DNA of 64,000 bases, from NCBI GenBank assembly GCA_964247055.1, contig OZ176056.1:3472001-3536000 (forward strand). The letters are read 5' to 3'. Each line of letters opens with the position of its first letter. The first letter of the stretch is position 1. Positions 44,465 through 56,400 of the stretch are shown piece by piece. The notes under the pieces are model-generated. The model saw nothing but the letters and a program-made list of their open reading frames with translations, made no database searches and was not told where the DNA came from. Origin of the DNA: Paragordius varius (lineage: Eukaryota > Nematomorpha). The position numbers and the translations under genes were made by a program.

Positions 44465-47400
44465 AGTAGTTCAAATTTTATAGGACGAAAACATATTGAC
44501 AAATAGTAAATTAAAAAATTTTACTTGTTTACAAAACCCATGAACACAGTCATGATGTAGGCAAGGGCTAGTAGCGGGCCAATTTAAACTATTTGTTAGA
44601 ATAATATTATCATTTGCACCGTTTTCTGGCTGTGAGTCTTTCTGTTGCGCAGTTTTTATCTGACAAAATCGACCCTCATACCCGTGATTACAAACGCATT
44701 GAAATGTTGTAATTTTCGAATAGAATGGATTCTCAAGTTGTTGATTATTATAATTATAAGTATTGGTTAATTCTAGGGAACGCGACATGTGTGGGAACGG
44801 TTCTTGTGCTTCTCGATTTATACAGGGTGAATTATAAAGACAAAGGCCCATCCGACACTCATTTATAATTATTTCGCAGTTGGAACCCTCATAGCCATGC
44901 ATGCATTCACATCTAATAACATTATAAAATTACAGTATGCATTTTAATGGTTGCTTATTTCACACTATCGTTTGGCAATTCGCAACACAGTAGTGTATGG
45001 AAAAAAGAAAGGAAAAATTGTTTATTTTGTATTTTTTTTTTCCATACATTACTGTGTAATTGCCTAACTATACTAAAAAAGGCCACCATTAAAATGCGTA
45101 TTGTACTGTATCATGGTTAAAGTTTAAGGTAAACATAGAAAAGATTATTTGATTACCTTCTTTCAATATATTTAGTTTTTAATGATTGTGTTAAAAAGTT
45201 AACCATTAATTTGTAAAGCGAATATACCGATAGGTGTTTTCCTCATTGTGACATGTCGCATTGTGGTGACACGGCTTTAATTCATCACAAAAATCTCGTT
45301 TGATTTCGCATTGTTTTCCTATTAAAAATATTTTATTTTCCAAAAAGGTTATTCGATACTCTTTTTAATATTTTTAAAAAAACATTAGGAGTATTGCAAA
45401 AAATTCATAACGAAACCGTAATAATAAGTATAGAAAATTGTTTTAACAGATGGTCAGTCATATCCGTATATTAATTCGGTGTTAGGCACCACTTTTCATT
45501 AAAAAAATCTGGATAAATTAAATATTAAAGGCATTTGGTTGAACTACATTTTAAATATCCTTAATATAAAAAGCAAATTGTAATTTATATATACCTTTAT
45601 ATCCCTGCGGACATTTACAAGTGAAATCATTGATACCATCAATACAAGTAGCGTTGTTTAGGCATTTGGCCGTTTTTCTTTTTAGATCCATATTTAGTTT
45701 ATTTATTATATGACTATCCATGTCAGGATAGTTTTCTTTGACTTTAAAGGTTTTATTTACCGCTGAGCCAATAATTTCTGGTACCGTATCTTCATAGCAA
45801 TCATCTATATTGTGCTCACAACGGATCCCAGAAAATCCATCTTGGCAAATACAGCTAAATTAAATTTACAGTAAAAATGAAATAATATCGACAAAAAGTT
45901 AAAACTAAAGAACAAATATATTTTGAAAAAAAACAAACATATGAATTTTTTAACCTTAATTTTTTTATATATAGGAGCACTTTAATTAAAACGATTCACA
46001 TCCAACTTAATTCCCAGCCCAAAATGATAATTTTAAATTTTAAAAAATCAAGATTTTGTTAACATGGTTGTCCTTTATATTTGCCTGTATAGGATTTCGA
46101 TTGATACTTAAAATAAAAAAATCCCTATTCATACTAAAGCAATATAATATATTCCTCATTCAATATATTTGAATATTCTCCCAATACTTTTTACATATGT
46201 TGAAAAAGAGTGGACCAAAATTGATACAGTGAAAATTGAAATTATATAGACAAAACGTAAATAAAAACTAACCCTTCAATAGACAACCATCTATACTATA
46301 TTTAATTTTAATTTTTGGTATATTAAAATTGCAAAATACATGATTGATTGTGTTAACACTCAAACTCATACCTACTTTGCAATATTGAACAATGGTTTAT
46401 GTTTAAATAAATCAAGTTTAAAAAAGTAGAGCGGATTTATTTCCCTTCCGTATAAATATAAGTACTGTATAAAAACATTACCGACCTAAATCTATTATGT
46501 GGTTGAATCTTGCAGGTGCCTTCATTCACACACGGGTTCCCATAACATGCATCAATCAGATATTCACAATGTGGCCCGTAAAAACCGTTGGGGCAAACAC
46601 ATTGATAATATGAATCGCTGCGTCTATCCTTATTTAAGAGCGGGTAAGTTTTAACCACATTTTGAGTAAAATTATTCCCAGCCCTAAAATCTAATGTTGC
46701 TTCTTTTGGCAATTTTGTCATCTCTATAAGCTTACAGCTTGCTCCGTTTAAACATGGGTAGGTGTAGCACACATTACATTTCGCTAGGATTTGATCTGAG
46801 ATGGTGTCTAAGATTTATTTTAGTAAAAAATTTGCCTTTAAGATATTATAAATCAAAATTTGAATTATAAAAATATTTTAATATTGCTTGATAATAATTA
46901 AATTCGGTACAAAATTTTCTTGATAATTTAATATACATATTCAATTATAGCCTTAAAAATGACCTTTTCAAATTTTGAATTTAATAATAAGACTAACCCT
47001 GACAAACAAACTGTGAAGTGGGTGTTGATAAAATTAATTTATTTTTCATGCGTTCTGGACTATGGCATCTTGCTATGCCAGATTCCAAATATGAATCCTT
47101 GATCCATTCCGTTAACCAACCCAATGAACAATCACAATGTAACTCATTTTGTCCGATAGCTCTGTATAAAATTTTAGGAAAAATGTTTAAAAAATATCGA
47201 TACATGTAATTCAAATACAGTAAAAACTAAAATCTGCAATCCCAATGATAAGTTATATTGATTATATTTAAGTTTTAAGATATGGCTGTTTTTGAATAAA
47301 TATATGTTAACTTCTCTGTATAATTTCTATTTTTACTGTAAAATAAAATTTATAAATATGCTAAAAAACTAAAGGTAAATTACAGATGACTCAAGGTGGA

Positions 47401-50400
47401 TTTGAGGTGTTTAAATGCATTTTCCGGTAAGAACGAAATATAATTTCCATATAGGGAAAGCAATCTTAGATTGCGTAAACCAGCAAAAGTATTTGGTTTT
47501 ATACATTTGATATCATTGAAACTCAATATTCTATAACATCGTGACAAAAATTATTATTTTATCATTTTTTATATTTTCCAATCTTATAAGAAAGATAACA
47601 ATATAATGATACTTACAGAGTAGATAGTTTTGGGTTATTGACGAATAAGTAGTCGGGAATATAGGAGATTTTATTGTTACTTAAATCTCTATCAAGCGAT
47701 AAAAAAATTATTAACATATAATATAGCGTTGTCTGTAAATTTTAATTGAAAGTTAGACCTTTAGTTTTAAGATTATCGCCTTTAAAAATTAATTTAAAGG
47801 TGAAATTTGGATTATGAATGCAGGTATTTCAAAAAATTATAAAAAAATTTCATTTTTTTTTTATATTTTAGAACAAAATCTTTTTGCTTACAATCGTTCC
47901 AAAACGCTTAAGTGATTTAAAGTGTGAATGTCAAGTTGTTCGATTTCATTGTTATCCAAATAGAGTTCTGTTGTATCAGACGGTATGTAGTCTGGAACCT
48001 TAGACAAACCCAAGTTACTGCATTGTACAATAGTGTTTGAACATGTACATCCCTTTGGACATATCTGACCATGTTCACAAAAATCGATCGCAGACGGTTC
48101 AAAAGTTGTGGTTTTACCTATTTAAATTTGTTTTATATGTGTATTAAAATTTATTTAATGTAAATAACTACATAAAAATACGGACAAAACGTAATGGACC
48201 ACACGATACTTTACCTACAATAAATCATATGATTACAATTTTGAAATATAAATCCTGGTCTATCACCAATTTACATATCTAAGCCATATTTTGCATAACA
48301 AAACAATGAAATATATCCAAAAAAAAAAGATTTTAAAATTATGCTTGACTTTAAAAACATATATGGTTGTCTTTAGTTTTTACGTTTTGTCAGTATTATA
48401 TGAATTTTTACTGTATTACATGTATTGAAATGTTTATCTTTAAGTTCTGCAATAGGCAAATCCCTAACATTTGGTGGATTAAAACATCTAGGATTCCCCG
48501 TAACAATTCTTTGATTCTTTAGCCAATCCGTCATCCAATGTAAATAGCAATCGCATTCGTACGGATTCGCTAACAAATTTCTAAATGTTTGGTGTTTTGG
48601 AAAAAAAAATGAATACAAAAAGATACTTTTATCCATTTCAATATGGAGCAGATTGAAATTTGCTTCCACATGCGAGCCGGTTTAAACATAAAAAAATAAT
48701 ATTTTTCCACTTTTTAGAGGTTTTGAATATATTTAAGCTAGAAAAACGGTGCAAATTTTGTCATCCCAAATTTTAAGCCATAGGAAATTTAAACAGCCAT
48801 TTTGATAATTTTAAACCGGCTCATTAGCTAAAAGGCCAAACTAGAGGCCCCTTTATTAACCTTTTATGCGCGAAACTAATTTATTTATAGTAAAAATATT
48901 TTTTTAAATATCACTTTCCTCGTTAGAGTTTGCTTGCCTAAACAACACCGGTAGTGACATAAATATCGTTAAAAAAATGTGCAAATGATTTTTAAATATA
49001 ATTTTTCTATGCGTTGAAAAAGTTAGAAGTAAATATTAAACTCAAATTTGGGCTGTGCAGCATTATTAACTCATAAAAAGTTTAGGTTTTTCAAAAACTT
49101 AATTTTACAAATATGTCATATTGGTCATTTTGCCAAATGTACATTATTTTATAGAGAACATTATCCATAAATAAATTTACTGGCTAATATATTTTCATGT
49201 GAATAAAGAGTCTAAACTTACAAAGTTGATAACTGCATCATCGAATCAAATGCTCCCTTTTTTATAGACCGGATTTGGTTGTCGTAAAAAGATCTGGTTT
49301 ATATACAAAAATAATTGAGTAATTATAAATTTCACAATAATTTCCATGTTAATTAAAGAGTACTTACAATAATCGTAAATTGGGCATAACTTCAAACGTA
49401 TCATTCGTAATGCATGTCAATTTATTCGTCCTCAAAGTCCTAACGTTAAAAAAATATTTCAATAATTAAAATTATCAATAGCTGGGGTGTCCAACAAGTG
49501 GCCATCCAAAATACTCCTGCAGACCGCGAAAAATTTGAAATACTAAATTTTTTTATAATCTCAGAGTTGATTATCTTAAACGAATCTCCCGATTACTTTT
49601 CCAACTTTCAGCAATACACTAACAAAAATGTTAAAATAAATAGTAGTATTAGTTTTTACAGTTTTATGTTCAATATCCACTAAATTATTTGTCATTGCCC
49701 ATATATTTTAAAAATGCGGCGCCTGTTGGATATTTGAAACCAAATATGCAGGCCGCGAAGCCATTTGTGTTGGACACCTCTGATTTAAGGGAATAAAATA
49801 TTACAAAGTTTTAAGCTTAGTTAGTCCAGCAAACATTTTGGGCGTTAGCCGTGTTAATCGGTTTTCCGTCAAATATCTGTATATATTGGTTTTAATTTTT
49901 TTACAGCAATTAAACGTATTAGATATAATGTATTTAGATAATTGCTTACAAATTTGTCAGTTTTTGACAATGTAAGAAGGCATTATCTTCAATGGTATCA
50001 ATCATATTGTTGCGCAAATCCCTATACAGGTAAATAAATATATTTATGAATAAAATTATATCAAATAAAAATATTTTTTATCTAAAATAAACAGTGTCAA
50101 TAAGAGGCTTACAATTTTTCCAATTGTTTTAGGTTGGCTAAATCTGTAGACCGGATTTTCTTGATTAGGTTATTGCTCAAATTTCTAAATATCAATTTAT
50201 AAATATTGTAGCTGTGGAATAGAGTAGTAGGTTGCGTTCGGTAATTTTATATATATTTAATACATATATATATAGTAAATGAACAAATAATGATCAAAAG
50301 TAACAGTTGAAATTAAAAAGTGATTAGCTCTTTTAAATTTAGCAATCTTTTAAACGCATAATTAATTATTTATACATTTCAGTAGTATAGGTGGGTAGGT

Positions 50401-53400
50401 TTAATGGTATATTTTCTAGGTTTTGTCCATTGCATTCAACTATCGTCCCATGTTGACAATTACAAAATTTTGGGCATGGATTATCGATGAAACATGAACC
50501 CGCTAAGGCAGTAATGTATTTTTCCGCGTCTACATTTTTTTAAGTTACAAAAAATTAGCGCAATTTTTCTTTCAATAATCATAGCAGTTAAATCTAAGTT
50601 AACGTATTATATTGCATCAAATTTAGCAATTGCTATCAAAATGGGTTTACCTTTGACGCCAGTTTAAAAAGCGCTGGATTTAAATTTTTGATGCAACTAG
50701 TTCCTACTTAATGTTTTAATAGCCTTATAATTAAATGATCGCAATCACCTAAGAAGCTTAATACTGATTTGAATTTTTGACTTCCTAATAGGTTAAATAT
50801 AAATATTTGATTTATTTTTTGGGTCATTAATTGATAAATACTAGAATTTATCCCTTTGACAAAAAATTAATGGACATTTCTTTAAAATTTGATATACTTT
50901 GACACGTAAAATCTTGTGGTTTAAGATCATATATCCGATGTTTAGCAATCCGTGCTGGACCTACGCAAAATGCACCACTAGTTTCCAAATTTTTCCAATT
51001 TTTGTGATTTAGCATATGGGCTAACCATTGCAGATTACAATCACATATAAGGGGATTTTTTCCTAAATGTCTATTTTATGGTGTAAGAATTATGAAATAT
51101 CAGAGTATGGTTAAAAATGTGCAAAAGAAATAAAAAATTATTACAAAGTTTGGAGATTTGATAAAGGCGAAAACGTTTGATTGCTAATGGATTGAATTTT
51201 GTTATCATATAATGAACTGTACAATATCAGGTAAAATTATATATATATATATATATATATATTATATTTAAAGAAAATTTGTGATCATACAGAAGGTTAA
51301 GGTTTGACAATCCGACGAACAGATCGTTTTGGATGCATTCCAATGAATTACCATTCAATAATCTATGCATATATATACGATAAAATAATTGTAATATCTA
51401 CTGTTAAATTCTTAAGGGTTGGGGTTATCTATATTTTTTGGTTCTGTTACCGCTTTCTAAACTAATCAGCCAAGAATAATTATATATTAGCTAAATAAAT
51501 CAAAATTAGAAAATATAATAAAACTATTAAAACTGTTAAGTTGTGGAATTCAATGAAATTGTTATATTTGTGAAATCAATATCACCCAAATTCGCATTCT
51601 TAAAAAATTATTACAGAATATGATTGAAATGGTGATTAAATTTGATTGCTTAATAATTCACTTTATTGTGGATCGTTAATTTTTTATATGTTTTATTCCG
51701 TTTGTTCGTACACGTTTTGAGAGACTGAAATTTATGGTTAATGTTAAAATGTGCTTTGAGAATTCGAAAAAAAGAAAGTCAGCCATGCGAAAATGCAAAA
51801 AAAAACAAATACCCAATTATTAGTCTTTTAAGTAGAACTGTTACATCGCAGTAGATTGTAAAATAATAAATTATTTAAAATTTACTATTAATAATAATTC
51901 TATAAATAAATCTCATTTTAGTTTTATCAAACACTTATAATTGAAATTGTTTTGCCAAATAATTTAACAATAAATATAACTAAAATTACATATTAATTAA
52001 AGCACTTTTAGCAAAAAATTTTTAAAGCATTTAAGAATTTTTAATTGTTTTCCATATGTTATTAATGAGTTAGGGTTAAAAATGCTGATAATCAGATGTT
52101 TGGCTCATTTTTTCGATTATTTTTCTTGTCTGGCGGTTAATTCCAAATGAAAAGCAATTTCTTTATTTAAAAATTTTTACCACATGTTATGATAATAATT
52201 AAATGATATATGCACTGATAAAATAAAAGTCATACAATAATTGGAGCGATGACAAATCGGCAAATATTCTTTCGGGTAGCCGTTTAAATTGGTTATGATA
52301 CAGTATTCTGCAAAAATATGAACAAATAAATATTAAAACTAATTTAAGGATGTTTTAAATATTATAATATAAGAAAAACTACTTACAATGTGTTTAGTCT
52401 GCTTAAACCTTTGAATATATCCTGAGGCAGTGTCTTTAATGAATTATGGGATATGTCTCTAAAAATATTGAAAACAACAGTAATTGTATTTTTAATTTTT
52501 TGATATTTTTCAAATTGACTTAAAATATAGTTACAGTTTGATAAGATTTCCGACTGATCGAAATATATTTGCTGGAACTGTGGTGAATGCGTTATTATTT
52601 AGCCGGCTATCAAAATATAATAAATATATGTTTCATACTTTTAAAATATTTTTGACAACAAAATATAGCCATGTAAAAAAGCTTATAAAAGTTTGAAATA
52701 ATGAAGTAAAAAATTATTACATTTCCTTTGCGTAAGCAGGAAAAAATGGTGGAAACTCCGTCAGATTTTTATGTGAACAGTCAATAACACCAGTTGTCTG
52801 GTCACATTCGCATGGTGGAAAACAAATGTTTTTTAACAATGTATTTTCTTCTAAATTTTGTAATTCAGAGCATTTGTCACCATAGTTTACAACTTCAACA
52901 TTTTTATGATAATAGCTTTGTAAATGGGGATTTTCATAGTTTTTTTGCGAAATTTTATTAATTTTTCCCGCCCCAGAAAAATAATATGGATTGCTGTAAT
53001 GAGTATTGTAATCGAGTCGAGAACCCATAAGTGCCTGTAATAGTTTTTGCTTTGCGTGATATTTGGCGTTTTGACCGTTATAACCAATGTCATCTAATAA
53101 TTAAGAATGATATTTGCACTTTAAAAACCCGTAAACATTTTAAATAAACGTCAAAAACTTATAATTTACCGTTAAATATTCAATTCTGAGTTATTTTTAT
53201 ATTAAATATACCCTAAAATACTGCTCCCTAAAAATTTAAATAACTCATAATTATGATTGAATATTTGTTTTTGGTATTAATATGGAAATATTTTGCAAAT
53301 AAATGTCAAAAATCAAAAATGCCCAAGATTGATAATTTATATAATATTTAAATCTAACGGAAAATTGTATCGCAATTCATTTCATATTCCGATAATTGTA

Positions 53401-56400
53401 TAACGTCTTTAAAAGTGCCGCGTCGCAATTTGTTAAAATTAAAGGTCTGTTGGTCGGAAGAATCAATTTTATTGGTGATTTGATGTGCTTGTTTTTTAAA
53501 TGGCACTTTATTGGGAACATAACATTTTGTGTAAGGGCCTAAATTCGGGTTGGTTTGTAGCCAACGGGTTAACCAAAGCACATCGCAATTACAGATTAGG
53601 GGATTGTTCATTAAACGCCTAGAAAAAAAATAGTATAAAAAATACTTTTATTAATATTATAAATAAAATTAACATTATACTTATAGAGGCAAAGAATATA
53701 AAAAAACTCTGTCACCTTGATCATATAGTGCGAAATATTTTTGTTAAAAATGTGATAAAATTAGATATATAATCAAAAAGCATTGCTATAATTATGGACC
53801 AGATTTGGACATCTTTTTCGCCTTACCTGCATTTTCTGGATATATAATATTCTAAATAAATTAAACAATGTAAAATGTAAATCGATCTAGGTACCTACTT
53901 ATGAGTAACGATACGAAATATCTGTTTATGACTCTCATAAAAGCTTCAATTAATAAAATTTTAATACCATATTTTATAAATTTGATGTTATTCTACGGCT
54001 AAATTTTAAATTATTAAGTGAAATCCATTTTTTAGCTTCAAAATGTCAATTAATGGATAATACTTATTTTAAACAAGTGTACAAAAGTAAAATCTTTTTA
54101 AAACTCTTGGAGGAAGTCGTAGTTATCATTTAAGTTTTGTTTAATAAAAAGGTTGATCCTATTGTTAAAAGATCATTTTGGGGGCGTCAATATAAAGATT
54201 ACCCACTATAAATGAGTAATTGGAGGTTGAAACCCAACTGCTTATTTGTTATTTATACGCTTTTAAATCGATATTTCCTATATTTAAAATCAAACGGCTT
54301 CAGACTTGGCCGGCTTAGGTCAGAATCTAAAATAATTTAAAATGATTTTATCCAATCAAAAAAATTTATCACACTTTTCGACGCCGTAAAAGGTCCATTT
54401 GAAACTTTTAAAAAATTCTTACAACACGCGCAATTTCTTCATATTGGCAAACAGATTTTCTGGTAATGATTGCAATTGATTGTTATTTAAAGTTCTATAA
54501 TGCACACAAATACAGTGTTAAATATATTTCAAAAAAAAATAATTGTAAAGAATATCTAATAATTTACAAAATTTCTAGGAACTTCAGATTAGTCATTCCG
54601 GATTTAATGTCTATGCATTTCAAGACATTGTTATCTAGTTGTCTAAAAATATAACCAAAAAATTCATTTTCTTATAAATCATCGATGATATATCTTAAAC
54701 TTTATATTAACACTTTATTACCCTTGAATATTTAGAATTTACCCTTGATATCTTTAAAATTTAAATTTCTCTATAATTTTTTTTTGAAAATCAAGTATCT
54801 ATATTTTTAATATTATTTGAAAAAATAAACTTTGTTTAATATTAACGAAATAATAAAAAAAGGATAAAGTATGCCATAAACAAATATTTTTTAATAATGA
54901 GCTAAATTAGTCCATAAACACATGATTATTTTCAGGGTGAATTTAAAATGTTCAAGGGTTTATTTTAAATTTTCAGGGAATTTGATATGTTCAAGGGTTA
55001 ATTTGAGGTGTGAATGGTGCAATATTTTTTAATTTAATTTAAGGTTTTAATAATATAAAATTACAAGTTTTTGAGTATAAAATTTGAAGTGAACATATCC
55101 TCAGGTATTGTTGTCAATTGATTATGGCTTAAATCTCTAAAATAAAATATAATAAAAAAATATATTATGTAAGACATTTTGAAGTAAACCATATTGATTT
55201 TTAATTAAATTTAATGTCTGTTTAACAATTAAATGCTAAATGAAAGGAGATATCTGGATCTCTTGTCCATGATTTTTTTTCTTATTAGAGAATTCTGAAA
55301 GCTCCAAGAATAGTGTCGCTAATTAAATTTCCAATATTTAATATAAGAGCATTTGAAAAAAAAAGAAATATAAAAATTATATTTTACAGTCGTTCCAAAT
55401 TCTGCAAAGGATTGAAAAGTCGCTTGGGCAAGATTGTTAATTTATTATTTTCCAATCTCCTGGAAAAATATTTTAATTAGATTCTAGAATTCAACAAAAT
55501 AAATTAAAATAAAAATTATATATATAATTACAATTTTTTCAAATTTCTCAATTGTTCAAAACTTCCCTCTTCAATGTAAACGAGCGAATTATGCGTTAAA
55601 ATAAGAGTTTTTAATGGCAAACTCGTAGTTTTAGCGTCTAACGTTACTCTAAAATCTTGACTACGAATGTAGGATATTTGATTTTCTTGAAGTTCTCTAA
55701 ATTATAAAAATTTATAAAAATTTTATGGGCAACCAATATTTTTAATACCCCCAATTAATTTATTTGACTTTCTTGACTAAATAAGCTAATAAATAACACA
55801 AAATTATTCGCAAAACCATGATAACAAAATCTTCTTAGTAAAATTTATATTTTTGGTTCTGATGTTCTGAATAAGTCATCCCGAATTCGGGCGACAAACC
55901 AGCAAAAGTTGGATAAAACTAAATATTAGTGATAATATGTTCGTAATTGGTTTACAATTCTATGATTGAAATTTACAATGCAATATATTTCTTTGTTAAA
56001 GCCCATAATTAATGCCGTAAGCTCGAATTTTTGAGTCAAAAATGCGGCCTCCGCGAATCCATTTATAGGCACCATCGTTGCTCTATAATATTTCAGATCT
56101 AAACTCAGGCGTGGCATGTATAAACCGTCAATTCATATTAAAACAAATTACTTTCCCATAAAAATAGGACAAAAGTTGTATTTGTAAAATAATCTTAATT
56201 TTTGATCAAAAAAATTAATTTATAAATATGAGAATAAAAACAATATTGAAAAAATTGGTCCTTACATTTTTTGTGCTAGTGATAATAGCAAATATTTTTC
56301 ACGGGGTATCCTGGTTAAATTTTGACCAAAACATTCGATTGTAATTATTTCTCCAGAGGTTTCAATGCAAGAACAGGGGTTATTAAATTTTTCCTGGTTA

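Larger units (their letters stand above)
44525..46807 (-). other. sli: Slit EGF repeats 1-6 with long insertions
   Basis: Exons 46807-46486, 45854-45595, 45318-45228 and 44912-44525, with the last piece of EGF 6 on the following exon (43921-43737). EGF signatures: [15 protein letters not shown]...[28 protein letters not shown]...[49 protein letters not shown] and CLYNSPC...[14 protein letters not shown]. Three of these domains carry insertions of roughly 30-40 residues, rich in Asn, Tyr and charged residues, between the third and fourth or around the first cysteines. All cysteines of the domains are still present. Confidence 0.92.
48420..50529 (-). other. sli: Slit LRR block 3
   Basis: Exons 50529-50376 (N-cap [15 protein letters not shown]), 50184-50113, 50021-49950, 49876-49805, 49439-49367, 49293-49222 and 48580-48420 (C-cap [16 protein letters not shown]). 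Each inner exon is one LRR of the L.L..N.L..I type in phase 2. The fifth is 73 nt instead of 72; see the separate entry. Confidence 0.92.

Noticed and set aside
55285-55340. An additional coding LRR exon in slit
   Set aside because: No acceptor AG or donor GT at its edges, and the flanking exons already join in phase and give the usual LRR count for block 1.
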